A DNA stretch of 64,000 nucleotides from Nocardia neocaledoniensis (GTDB lineage Bacteria > Actinomycetota > Actinomycetes > Mycobacteriales > Mycobacteriaceae): contig NZ_QGTL01000011.1 in the NCBI RefSeq assembly GCF_003182135.1, positions 124,001-188,000 of the forward strand, given 5' to 3'. Shown here piece after piece: positions 17,377-27,958 of the stretch (positions are counted from its first letter, which is position 1; the number at the start of each line of letters is the position of its first letter). The notes under the pieces were generated by a model that saw nothing but the letters and a program-made list of their open reading frames with translations, did no database searches and was not told the origin of the DNA. The translations under genes and the position numbers were made by a program.

Positions 17377-18321
17377 TCACCGTCCCTGATCGAGCCACAC
17401 CGGGAGGGGTTCCCGCGCGGCCAGCCACTGCGGCGGCACTCCGACACCGCCCGGCCCGGTCCCGATCCCGGTGTAGGCGGCCACGATTCCGCCCACGATC
17501 GCACCGGTCGTATCCATGTCACCGTCCGCCTCGAGGCAGGCGGTGACCGCCGCCGGGTAGTCGCGCAGATGCGTGGCGGCGGCCCACAGCGTGAACGGCA
17601 CGGTCTGTTGCGCCGTCACCCGCGAACCGTTCCCCAGCTCGCGTGCCGCCTCGGCGACGTCGGCACCGAGCAGGCCGCGGGCCCGACGGATTCCGCCGGC
17701 CGTCTCTCCTCGGGGCGTCCGATCGAGCACATGGTCGAGGAATTCCGCTGGGCCGAGCAGGTTTCCGCGCTGTCGCGCCTCGGCGGCCAGACCCGCCGCG
17801 ATCGCCACCGCCACCGCTCCCGCTACGCCCTCGGGATGCAGGTGGGTCACCTCCGCCGACCGGATCGCCTCGGCCGCGATCCGATCCGGATCGCCGGCGA
17901 AGTAGGCGCCCAGCGGTGCGACCCGCATCGCCGCCCCGTTCCCGCACGATCCCTGATCCTCGAAGACGGCCCCGGCGGCCCGGCGCCACGGCACACCGTC
18001 CCGGATCCGGCGCAACGTCGAGACAGCGGTGTGCCCGTAGTCGCGGGCCGGATCGCACCGGCGGGCGAAGGTCGCGGCCAGGCGGTCCTGGTCGATTGCG
18101 CCGTGTCGCCGCAGCTCCGCCACCAGACCGGCGGCCATCTCGGTGTCGTCGGTCCACACCCAGGGCCCCGAGGGCGGGTCGCCCGCCCGCAACCGCGGAA
18201 TCGACCGGCCCATGAGGAAGAACTGCGCACCCAGCGCGTCACCCACCGAAAGACCGTCCAGCGCGTCGAGCATCCGCGCGCACCGCTCGTCCCGGGCACG
18301 CGCCCGCCACCACCGGATCAT
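17377..18321 (-). CDS. ADP-ribosylglycohydrolase family protein
   Basis: A protein of 314 residues with both di-metal motifs of the family: WTDDTEMAAG near the N-terminus and DGDMDTTGAIVGGIVAAYTG near the C-terminus. GLSVGDALGAQF at the start, and HLHPEGVAGAVAVAIAAG and GNGAAMRVAPLG in the middle, complete the fold. These enzymes remove ADP-ribose from proteins or small molecules (DraG/ARH-like) using two Mg2+ or Mn2+ ions. No partner ADP-ribosyltransferase is seen in the window. The gene is monocistronic, with a 207-bp divergent region before the next gene. Confidence 0.87.
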   Translation of the reverse strand: MIRWWRARARDERCARMLDALDGLSVGDALGAQFFLMGRSIPRLRAGDPPSGPWVWTDDTEMAAGLVAELRRHGAIDQDRLAATFARRCDPARDYGHTAVSTLRRIRDGVPWRRAAGAVFEDQGSCGNGAAMRVAPLGAYFAGDPDRIAAEAIRSAEVTHLHPEGVAGAVAVAIAAGLAAEARQRGNLLGPAEFLDHVLDRTPRGETAGGIRRARGLLGADVAEAARELGNGSRVTAQQTVPFTLWAAATHLRDYPAAVTACLEADGDMDTTGAIVGGIVAAYTGIGTGPGGVGVPPQWLAAREPLPVWLDQGR

Positions 18322-18529
18322 GGTCTCGATGATGCCTTCCGCGCGCGCCCGCCAGTTCGCGCACACGCTCGAACTCGCCGGAGTTCCCCGGCGAGCCGGT
18401 GATGTTTTTCCGGTATCACCGCTGGTGGGTTCCTTGCCTGTGGCAACGATGCGAAAATGTCGGCGGACCGAGATCCGGTCCGAGAGAGGATGTTCCGCCG
18501 GCTCTCGGCGGGCAGACTGGAGGGGCAAG

Positions 18530-19105
18530 ATGTTTTTCGTGTCTCGAAATAATTCGGCCGCACGGCGATTCGGCACTGTCGCCGTCCTCGCCGCAGGGGC
18601 TCTCGGCGTCACCGCCGCCACCGCACACGCCGGACCGGCGACCGCGGTGCCGGTCGTGCACGGCGTCGACGGGGGAGTGGCCTTCACCGCGAGCCCGCTG
18701 GCCGACGGTTCCGGAATCACCGCCGCCGCGCCCGAGGGAGCCTTCCAGCTCGCCGGGGGCGCCGTCACCCTGACCGCCCCGGATGGCCGCGTGGTCGCCA
18801 CCGTGCCGACCCGGATCGTCACCGGCGCAGGCACTTTCGATCTGACCGCCGGGGTCGCCGCCGACGGGCACTCGGTCACGTTACGGCCCGTGGCCGCGCC
18901 CGCCGTCGTCACCCAGAACCTCGCGAGCTTCGTCGACGAGGCGTCCGACACCCTCGCCCGCAAGCAGCACAACGCGGGCATCGGCGCCCTCGTCGGTGCC
19001 GGGATCGGCGCCGTGCTCGGCTTCTTCCTCGGTGGTGTCGGCGCGCTGATCACCATTCCGATCGGTGCGGGCATCGGCGCCCTCATCGGCTACTCGACGC
19101 CGTAG
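18530..19105 (+). CDS. Secreted protein with C-terminal glycine-zipper membrane segment
   Basis: A protein of 191 residues with an N-terminal signal peptide (RNNSAARRFGTVAVLAAGALGVTAATAHA) and a beta-rich middle (VTLTAPDGRVVATVPTRIV). Its C-terminal ~45 residues are a Gly-zipper hydrophobic stretch (GIGALVGAGIGAVLGFF, then IPIGAGIGALIGYSTP). Glycine zippers often drive membrane insertion or oligomerisation, so an envelope-associated role is inferred. I do not recognise a named family. The ATG follows a clear GGAGGGG site, and the gene stands alone. Confidence 0.72.
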   Translation: MFFVSRNNSAARRFGTVAVLAAGALGVTAATAHAGPATAVPVVHGVDGGVAFTASPLADGSGITAAAPEGAFQLAGGAVTLTAPDGRVVATVPTRIVTGAGTFDLTAGVAADGHSVTLRPVAAPAVVTQNLASFVDEASDTLARKQHNAGIGALVGAGIGAVLGFFLGGVGALITIPIGAGIGALIGYSTP

Positions 19106-19194
19106 CGCCACGCGTGTGGTGGTCCGGCCGGGGTCGGACCGCCACACGCCGCGGCGTGGTGAGATGGGCACACGGACTTCGAGAGGACGTGGTG

Positions 19195-19983
19195 ATGCCC
19201 GATGAACGCGGTGACTCGCCCGAGACCGACCTGTTCGACTACGACGCGGAGTTGCGTCGGCACAACGCGCGTCTTCGTGCCGCGGCCCGCGTCGGCGCCG
19301 GTGACCGCGTGCTCGACATCGGCTGTGGCACCGGGCTGACCACCCGCGAGGCCGCCCGCGCCGCTGCCGGCGGGAGCGCGCTCGGTGTCGACATCTCGGC
19401 GCCGATGCTCGCGAAGGCCCGCGAGCTCAGCGCCGCCGAGCAACTGTCGAATGTCGCTTTCGAGCTCGCGGACGCGCAGGTCCACCGCTTTGCGCCCGAG
19501 TCTTTCGATCTCTGCGTCAGCCGGTTCGGATCCATGTTCTTCGACGATCCGGTCGCCGCGTTCACCAATATCGGGCAGGCGCTCCGGCCCGGCGCGCGGC
19601 TTGTGCTGCTGGTGTGGCGGGAATACGAGCGCAACGAGTGGGCGTCGGGGCTGATGCCGATCCGGCCCGCGAAGCCGGCCGACGGGCCCGGTCCGTTCGC
19701 TCTGGCCGATCCGGGCCGCACCGAAACCATTCTCACGGCCGCCGGTTTCACCGATGTCGCGTTCGATGAGGTGCACGAGCCGGTCTACTTCGGCACCGAC
19801 CCCGCTGCGGCCCTCGCGAATCTGCTGCGGCTGCAAGGGTTCAAGGAGATGTTCGCCGACCTCGATGTCGACGCGGCCGAGGCCGCCCGAGCGAAGCTGC
19901 GTGCGGCCTTGACCGACCACATGACCGAAACCGGCGTGTATTTCGATTCGCGCGCGTGGATCGTCACGGCATGCCGCCCTTGA
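19195..19983 (+). CDS. Class I SAM-dependent methyltransferase
   Basis: A protein of 262 residues with motif I RVLDIGCGTGLTTREAA, motif II GVDISAPMLAKARE and post-motif ESFDLCVSRFGSMFFDDPVAAFTNIGQALRPG, typical of UbiE/arsenite-type small-molecule methyltransferases. The C-terminal part (TETGVYFDSRAWIVTACRP) is common in actinobacterial SAM methyltransferases. The substrate is unknown. Three potential start codons (GTG, GTG, ATG) are consecutive after a GAGAGGACG site; the ATG is used here. The following 114 bases hold no recognisable gene. Confidence 0.85.
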   Translation: MPDERGDSPETDLFDYDAELRRHNARLRAAARVGAGDRVLDIGCGTGLTTREAARAAAGGSALGVDISAPMLAKARELSAAEQLSNVAFELADAQVHRFAPESFDLCVSRFGSMFFDDPVAAFTNIGQALRPGARLVLLVWREYERNEWASGLMPIRPAKPADGPGPFALADPGRTETILTAAGFTDVAFDEVHEPVYFGTDPAAALANLLRLQGFKEMFADLDVDAAEAARAKLRAALTDHMTETGVYFDSRAWIVTACRP

Positions 19984-20097
19984 GGTCGTAGGCACCCGAA
20001 ACCCCCGGACGTCCTGCGCGGGATCGTCATCGCCGCCGAGCAGGCACCGTTTTCGGCGGGTGCGCACGTCGTCGGCACGGTCGCGAGTGTCACCGTG

Positions 20098-20814
20098 TCA
20101 GGGTCGGCGCTGCTCGGCGCGATGGGCCAGGGCCTCGACGATGCGGCGCCACGCTGGGGAATCCGCGGCGACGTGGGCGACCACGAGCTGTCGTGACCTG
20201 CTGTCGCGCTGCTCGTTGGCCATCTCCCAGGCGTCGAGGTCGTCGATGAGCTGATCGAGGCGCGGATCGGTGGGGGACCAATCGACCGCCTCATCGCAGG
20301 CGAGATACAGGCGCGTCGTCTCGGGGTCGTCGAAGGCGGCGTTCTTCTCCCTGACCCGCCGCGCCACGTTGTCGGGTTCCAGTGCGCGCAACAGGATCCA
20401 GGCGTCCCGTTCGAGGCGGACGCGACGTTCGCTGACGCCGAGCGCGCGCATCCGGTGCAGTAGGGCGACGACCTCAGGCGGCAGGACCAGGCTGTCGCCC
20501 TCGGCCAATTCGGCTATGCGACGGCGGTATTCGGTGAGTTCGTCGATCCGCCGCCGCAGGTCGGCGTCGAGTTCGGTGATCGAGGCGGCGAACTCGGGCG
20601 ACTCGGCGCGCAGCAGCGCGTCCACGCGGGCGAGCGGGACGCCGGCGTCGGCGAGGGTCCTGATGCGGATCAGGTCCACCGCGGCCTGCGCGGGGTAGCG
20701 GCGGTAACCGGAGGCGTCGCGCTCGGGCTCGGGCAGCAGACCCACGTGATGGTAGTGGCGGACGGCACGCACGGTGACCCCCGCGGTCGCGGCGAGCTGG
20801 CCGATCGTGAGCAC
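20098..20814 (-). CDS. MerR family transcriptional regulator
   Basis: A protein of 238 residues with an N-terminal MerR helix-turn-helix and wing (MLTIGQLAATAGVTVRAVRHYHHVGLLPEPERDASGYRRY), a coiled-coil dimer helix, and a C-terminal helical effector domain of ~120 residues with no cysteines placed for metal binding. It is probably a drug- or metabolite-sensing MerR rather than a metal sensor. It lies 26 bp downstream of, and co-directional with, an alpha/beta hydrolase gene, whose promoter carries a short palindrome it may bind. Confidence 0.87.
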   Translation of the reverse strand: MLTIGQLAATAGVTVRAVRHYHHVGLLPEPERDASGYRRYPAQAAVDLIRIRTLADAGVPLARVDALLRAESPEFAASITELDADLRRRIDELTEYRRRIAELAEGDSLVLPPEVVALLHRMRALGVSERRVRLERDAWILLRALEPDNVARRVREKNAAFDDPETTRLYLACDEAVDWSPTDPRLDQLIDDLDAWEMANEQRDSRSRQLVVAHVAADSPAWRRIVEALAHRAEQRRP

Positions 20815-20840
20815 CGTCCTCCTCTGGTCGTGGCTCGAGT

Positions 20841-21725
20841 CTAGGCGTGGGTCGCGCGGGTGACGACGTCGCGGATCGCCTGGACCACGGCATCGGGACG
20901 ATCGAAGCAGAGACGATGGTGCGCGGTGTCGTCCACGAGGCGCTGCTCACCGTGCGAGACCGAGCCGACGACCGCGGCGTCCATCCGGATCCTGCCCGCA
21001 CGCGCCGCCGGATCCGACTCCGCGCCGACCACGCTCAGGGCGATCAACGGCACATCGGGCAGCCCAGGGCCGGAACGCAATTCGTGCGCGAGGTCGCACA
21101 GATTCGCCCGCTCCGCGATTCCCGCGCGCAGTGCGTCCCGGCTCACCTTCCTCTCGACGAGCTGCTGCCGAAGCTCCTCGGGATAGTCCGCGTACAACTC
21201 GCTGTGCACCTGCCGCAGCCCCGGAACCATCCGCTCGAGCTCGCCGACATCGGATCCCATGTCCTGAGCCGCCGCCAGATTCGAGGCGGGCGGCATGAAG
21301 TCGTCCCAGGTGTGGTGCAGCGCATCCAGCCACACCAGCCCGGCGACCTCCGCCGGAAACAACTGCGCGAACCGGTGCGCGTAGAACCCACCGAGCGAAT
21401 GCGCCGCGAGGATGTAAGGGCCGCTGATGTTCTCCGCCCGCAACAGCGCACGCAGTTCCTCTGCAACCTCGGCGGCGCCACGCGGCAAGGTCATCGGCTC
21501 GCTGTACCCCGTCCCACCGCGGTCATACACCACAGCCGTCGTGAACTCCGAAACCCCTTGCTGCACACCGTAGTAGTCCAGCCCGATGGCACTGGCCCCC
21601 GGCAGAAACACCACAGGCGGCCCACCTCTACCCACCCGATGTGCAAAGATCCGTCGCCCCTCGACCTCCCGAACCCCTCCGACCGGGGGAGAGTCTCCCT
21701 CCGAGAACACACTGAAATTCGCCAT
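20841..21725 (-). CDS. Alpha/beta hydrolase
   Basis: A protein of 294 residues with the alpha/beta-hydrolase fold: oxyanion segment VVFLPGASAIGLDYYG, DRGGTGYSEPM, nucleophile elbow AAHSLGGFYAHRF (Ser ~118), and an acidic residue followed by a His late in the chain (DDTAHHRLCF). No signal peptide is seen. It is likely an esterase or small-molecule hydrolase. It is the first gene of a two-gene unit with the MerR regulator downstream. Confidence 0.85.
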   Translation of the reverse strand: MANFSVFSEGDSPPVGGVREVEGRRIFAHRVGRGGPPVVFLPGASAIGLDYYGVQQGVSEFTTAVVYDRGGTGYSEPMTLPRGAAEVAEELRALLRAENISGPYILAAHSLGGFYAHRFAQLFPAEVAGLVWLDALHHTWDDFMPPASNLAAAQDMGSDVGELERMVPGLRQVHSELYADYPEELRQQLVERKVSRDALRAGIAERANLCDLAHELRSGPGLPDVPLIALSVVGAESDPAARAGRIRMDAAVVGSVSHGEQRLVDDTAHHRLCFDRPDAVVQAIRDVVTRATHA

Positions 21726-21742
21726 ACCCCACCTTGCAACCC

Positions 21743-21755
21743 TGACGCAGCGTCA
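21743..21755. promoter_or_regulatory. Short palindrome upstream of the hydrolase-merR unit
   Basis: TGACGC, A, GCGTCA forms a perfect 6+1+6 inverted repeat 18-30 bases before the hydrolase start. TTGACG hexamers lie just upstream on the minus strand. MerR proteins bind such dyads inside a promoter spacer, so autoregulation of the pair is a reasonable inference. The spacing to a -10 element is not clear. Confidence 0.5.
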
Positions 21756-21820
21756 ACGTCAAGCCTGCGATCCTGCCGAGCGTTAAGAATTTCGAAGGTT
21801 GCTCGCCCTACTTTGACGTG

Positions 21821-22030
21821 GTGACCAACGAAAGATTCTCTGGCGCAGAAGAAGTCGAGACCAGGCGACGGAGCCGACGGCGGTTTCGGCGTCGCAGCGG
21901 GCGAGGCGGTACCTACGAACACGGTGGTGCGGCCGTCGAGGTGGTCGGCGGCGCGCTCATCGAGGTCGCCGGGGCGTTGGTCCGGGTGATCGGGCGGGTG
22001 CTGTCGGGGATCGTGCACGCGCTCACGTGA
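21821..22030 (+). CDS. Possible small basic/amphipathic protein
   Basis: An open frame of 69 codons from a GTG (or the adjacent GTG at 21818). The N-terminal half is very basic (RRRSRRRFRRRSGRGG). The C-terminal half is an amphipathic, Val/Gly-rich helix (GGALIEVAGALVRVIGRVL). This layout suggests a small membrane- or nucleic-acid-associated protein. No family is recognised. The frame lies between a divergent hydrolase and the ligase gene, and coding is not certain. Confidence 0.4.
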   Translation: MTNERFSGAEEVETRRRSRRRFRRRSGRGGTYEHGGAAVEVVGGALIEVAGALVRVIGRVLSGIVHALT

Positions 22031-22057
22031 AAGGCCGGCGGGTCTACCCTTGATCTT

Positions 22058-23032
22058 GTGGGTCTGGCGGTGCCGGCACCGATGCTGGCCAAATCCGGAC
22101 GGCCTCCGCGGCCGCCAGGCGGGTGGTGCGCGGAGATGAAGTGGGACGGGGTCCGCGCGATCGCTCGGTGTACCGGGGGTGGGGTCAGTCTGTGGAGCCG
22201 GAACCTGCGCGAGATCAGCGGCTCCTATCCCGAGGTCGTCGGCGCGCTGACCGAGATGACCGCGGGGCGCAGCATGCTGCTGGATGGTGAACTGGTCGCC
22301 CCCGACGACCGGGGCGCGCCCTCGTTCGCGCGGCTGCAGCGGCGGATGCATGTTCAACGTCCCCTGCCGGCGCTGATCGCCGAGGTCCGGGTGGACTACG
22401 TGGCGTTCGACCTGCTGGCCCTCGACGAGGACATCCTGTTCGAGGACCCCTACTCGTCGCGGCGGGCGGAGCTGACGGGGGTTCGGATCGACGACGGCGC
22501 CCGCGTCCGCGTCCCGCCGAACTGGTCACTGGCCGACACCGACGCCGACCAGCTGTTGCACGCGGCCGCGGAGAACGGGCTGGAAGGCATCGTCAGCAAG
22601 CGGATCGACTCGAGCTACGAGCCCGGCCGTCGCTCCTCGGCGTGGATCAAGACGGTGCTGCGCGCCACCACCGAGGCCGTCATCGTCGGCGCGGTCCCCG
22701 GCACCGGCCCCAACGCCGCCACCTTCGGCGGTCTGGTCCTGGCCGGTCACACCCCCGAAGGTCACCTGCACTGCATCGGCGGGGTCGGAACCGGCTTCAC
22801 CACCGAGGCTCGGCGCAGCATCCGCGCCGCGCTCGAGGAAGTCCGCCGCGAGACCAGCCCACTGGACGATCCACCGCCACCGACGGTGACACGGGCGGCA
22901 TGGTGGGTGGAACCGGTCTTCGTGGCCGACATCGAGTACCGCGAGATCAGCGGCGACGGGCTGCTACGACACCCGAGCTTCCGCGGGATCCGCACCGACA
23001 AGACCCCAGACGAAGTCGGCCTGCCCGGCTGA
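22058..23032 (+). CDS. ATP-dependent DNA ligase (LigC/LigD ligase-domain type)
   Basis: A stand-alone ligase of 324 residues. The nucleotidyltransferase motif I is EMKWDGVRA with adenylated Lys28; motif III is YVAFDLLALD, motif IV EGIVSKRIDSSYEPG, and motif V SSAWIKTVLR. The C-terminal OB-fold follows (VGAVPGTG, TFGGLVLAG, VADIEYREIS). Its length and motifs match the small bacterial ATP-dependent ligases involved in repair, including NHEJ-associated LigC and the ligase module of LigD. No Ku, polymerase or nuclease module is fused or adjacent. The GTG start is weakly supported by a GGCGGG upstream. Confidence 0.9.
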   Translation: MGLAVPAPMLAKSGRPPRPPGGWCAEMKWDGVRAIARCTGGGVSLWSRNLREISGSYPEVVGALTEMTAGRSMLLDGELVAPDDRGAPSFARLQRRMHVQRPLPALIAEVRVDYVAFDLLALDEDILFEDPYSSRRAELTGVRIDDGARVRVPPNWSLADTDADQLLHAAAENGLEGIVSKRIDSSYEPGRRSSAWIKTVLRATTEAVIVGAVPGTGPNAATFGGLVLAGHTPEGHLHCIGGVGTGFTTEARRSIRAALEEVRRETSPLDDPPPPTVTRAAWWVEPVFVADIEYREISGDGLLRHPSFRGIRTDKTPDEVGLPG

Positions 23033-23037
23033 CAAGG

Positions 23038-23109
23038 TGGGCGCAGAGGGGATCGAACCCCCGACCGCTGGTGTGTAAAACCAGTGCTCTACCGCTGAGC
23101 TATACGCCC
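23038..23109 (-). tRNA. tRNA-Val (anticodon UAC)
   Basis: The minus strand folds as a full cloverleaf. The acceptor stem GGGCGTA pairs with TGCGCCC (one G-T pair) and the D-arm is GCTCAGCGGTAGAGC. The anticodon stem CTGGT/ACCAG encloses TTTACAC (anticodon TAC), and the T-arm contains GGTTCGATCCC. The 3' CCA is not encoded. It lies six bases after the ligase stop, on the opposite strand. Confidence 0.95.
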
Positions 23110-23140
23110 GAGTCCCGCCGGGCGTACCGGCGGGATCGGT

Positions 23141-23605
23141 CTATGAATCTAGCGCGGCGAGGGCTTTCTCCCAAGCCGCCTGGTCACGGGCCTCTCCTGG
23201 CCCGTTCATCTCCGCGAAAGTGATGTAGCCGGCCTTGTCGATGACGAAGGTGCCCCGGTTGGGGTAACCGGACTTCTCGTTGAAGACGTCGTAGGCCTGG
23301 GTGACGGCGCCGTGCGGCCAGAAATCCGACAGCAGGGGGAACAGGTAGCCCTGTTCGGCCGCCCAGATCTTGTGGGTCGGCGGCGGGCCGACCGAGATCG
23401 CGAGGATCTCGGCGTCGTCGTTCTGGAACTTGGGCAGCTCGTCGCGCACCTTGCACAACTCACCCTGGCAGATGCCGGTGAAGGCGAGCGGATAGAACAC
23501 CAGGAGCACGTTCTTCTTGCCGCGGTAATCCGACAGCGTGACGGGCTGGTTGTTCTGATCTTTGAGCGTGAAGTCCGGCGCGAGAGTGCCAACCTCTAGC
23601 GGCAT
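23141..23605 (-). CDS. ahpE: Alkyl hydroperoxide reductase E, peroxiredoxin
   Basis: A peroxiredoxin of 154 residues. The PxxxTxxC signature is PLAFTGIC with peroxidatic Cys46; a second Cys is at 51. The other motifs (APDFTLKDQNNQPVTLSDYRGKKNVLLVFYP, WAAEQGYLFPLLSDFWPHGAVTQAYDVF) and the N-terminus match the AhpE group of mycobacteria. AhpE reduces peroxides and peroxynitrite, with recycling by mycothiol/mycoredoxin. Gene order (ahpE, DUF3052, lipoprotein, aceE) matches M. tuberculosis Rv2238c-Rv2241, which strengthens the call. An AGGATTCG-like sequence precedes the start. Confidence 0.92.
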   Translation of the reverse strand: MPLEVGTLAPDFTLKDQNNQPVTLSDYRGKKNVLLVFYPLAFTGICQGELCKVRDELPKFQNDDAEILAISVGPPPTHKIWAAEQGYLFPLLSDFWPHGAVTQAYDVFNEKSGYPNRGTFVIDKAGYITFAEMNGPGEARDQAAWEKALAALDS

Positions 23606-23678
23606 AGGGCGAATCCTCCGTCGTGTCGGGTCTCAGCCGAGCGTTCTCGTCCGGCTGAGACCTTAGCGAACGGCGAAT

Positions 23679-24101
23679 TCAGCGCTGTTTGGACGGTGCC
23701 TTCGGCTGGACCAGGCGCGAGCCCGTCCAGCTGCCGAGACTGATGGTCGAGGTCTGGGTCAGGCCGGCCGTTGGCGCGGCTTCGGCGATCTCGCTCGGAT
23801 CGACATGGCCCGAGTGACCGGTCTTGGGGGTGAGTACCCAGATGAAGCCCTCGTCCGACAGCGGGCCGATGGCGTCCATCAGCTCGTCGGCCAGGTCGCC
23901 ATCACCTTCTCGCCACCACAACAGGACCGCGTCCACGACCTCGTCGGAGTCCTCATCGACCATCTCGCCGCCGCTGACCTCCTCGATCTCGGCGCGCAAG
24001 TCGTCGTCGGTGTCCTCGTCCCAGCCCAATTCCTGAACGACCAAGCCGTGAGAAATGCCAAGCTTCTGAGCGTAGTTCTGCGCGTCCGCCGCGGCGACCA
24101 C
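23679..24101 (-). CDS. DUF3052 family protein
   Basis: An acidic protein of 140 residues (VVAAADAQNYAQKLGI, LGWDEDTDDDLRAEIEEVSGGEMVDEDSDEVVDAVLLWWREGDGDL, and FIWVLTPKTG). This is the conserved DUF3052 family found next to ahpE and aceE in mycobacteria (Rv2239c). Its function is unknown; strong conservation of neighbourhood suggests a link to redox or central carbon metabolism. The start is a GTG or the first Met codon region at 24101; the frame is unambiguous. Confidence 0.87.
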   Translation of the reverse strand: MVAAADAQNYAQKLGISHGLVVQELGWDEDTDDDLRAEIEEVSGGEMVDEDSDEVVDAVLLWWREGDGDLADELMDAIGPLSDEGFIWVLTPKTGHSGHVDPSEIAEAAPTAGLTQTSTISLGSWTGSRLVQPKAPSKQR

Positions 24102-24218
24102 GGTGGTGTCCTCCCTAAACTGCCGACAATAGATAGGTGCAAGCGAACATGGTTATCGGCCGCAGCGCAAGCCGATCGGATGAATTGGGACCGTATGCCG
24201 CGTGTCGGCGGGACGAAT

Positions 24219-24776
24219 TCAGCGGCTCGAGCAGGCGTCGTGCACGTCGGTGCGCGCCTTGTTGATCTTTCGGCTGGCGTCGTTGAGCTTGGCCACCTGG
24301 GAGGTGTAGGTCATCTTCCTGGTCTCGGCGGAGAGCTCGCGCGCCGCGACCACGTAGGCCGTGAACTTCTCGGCCAGTTCGGGGGGTAGCGCGCCGACGG
24401 CCGCGGTGACGCCGGTCTCCACCTTGGTCGCGGCGTTGTCGAGGGTGCTCGCCGCGGCCTCGCGCTTGTCGGCGTAGTCGGGGGCGTTGCGGTCGTGCGC
24501 GGTGACGAAGTCGTTGAAGGCGGTGACCCCGGCGCCGGTGGTGACGGGGAACTGGGTGCAGTTGTCGGTGATCGCCTTGGCCTGCGCGGCGGCCGCTTTC
24601 GAGGACGCGGCGGCCGAGGACGAGGCCGCGGCGGCGGTCTTGTACGCCGCGACCTCGGCGGCGTCGGTGGTCGGAGTACCGGGCACCTGCTTGCCACATC
24701 CCGCCACCGCCAGGCCGGTGGACAGGGCCACGGCGGCACAGGCCAGCCCGAAGCGGCGCGCGTCCAGCACCCTCAT
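24219..24776 (-). CDS. Conserved lipoprotein (Rv2240c position)
   Basis: A protein of 185 residues with a lipoprotein signal peptide ending at the Cys of GLAVAGCGKQVPG. A long Ala/Ser/Lys low-complexity helix (about residues 45-70) follows, then a helical domain with two cysteines (DNCTQFPV and VHDACSSR) that probably form a disulfide outside the membrane. The function is unknown. The position upstream of and divergent from aceE matches Rv2240c. A 288-bp region separates the two starts and must hold the aceE promoter. Confidence 0.75.
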   Translation of the reverse strand: MRVLDARRFGLACAAVALSTGLAVAGCGKQVPGTPTTDAAEVAAYKTAAAASSSAAASSKAAAAQAKAITDNCTQFPVTTGAGVTAFNDFVTAHDRNAPDYADKREAAASTLDNAATKVETGVTAAVGALPPELAEKFTAYVVAARELSAETRKMTYTSQVAKLNDASRKINKARTDVHDACSSR

Positions 24777-25064
24777 CGTCGTCCGATCCCTCTCGTCCCG
24801 CTCGTGCGCTTCCCCTGCCGAACTTAGTGGATCCTCGCCGACCGTGGATCGCGGCGGCCACCCGGGGTGGCATGGCGGCCTTCGGCGCGCCGACTTCGGT
24901 GTATACCGGGCAGTACCTGCCTGGAGAGGATGACCCGCGACACCTTTTCGGTAAGGATGGGGGTGCGCCCGAAACGTTCGTGACGGGTGGCCCGCACACC
25001 TAGCGGGCAGGCCCGGGGAAAGCGACGCCAACAAGCAGTTCAGCCCCCTGTACGAGGAGCAGAT

Positions 25065-27944
<2,880 letters not shown>

Positions 27945-27958
27945 CGGACGATAGGACT

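Noticed and set aside
19984..20097. A weak 7-bp stem with T-run near 20033-20059
   Set aside because: The stem is short, the loop long and the position only partly suits a terminator between convergent genes; it is not strong enough to list.
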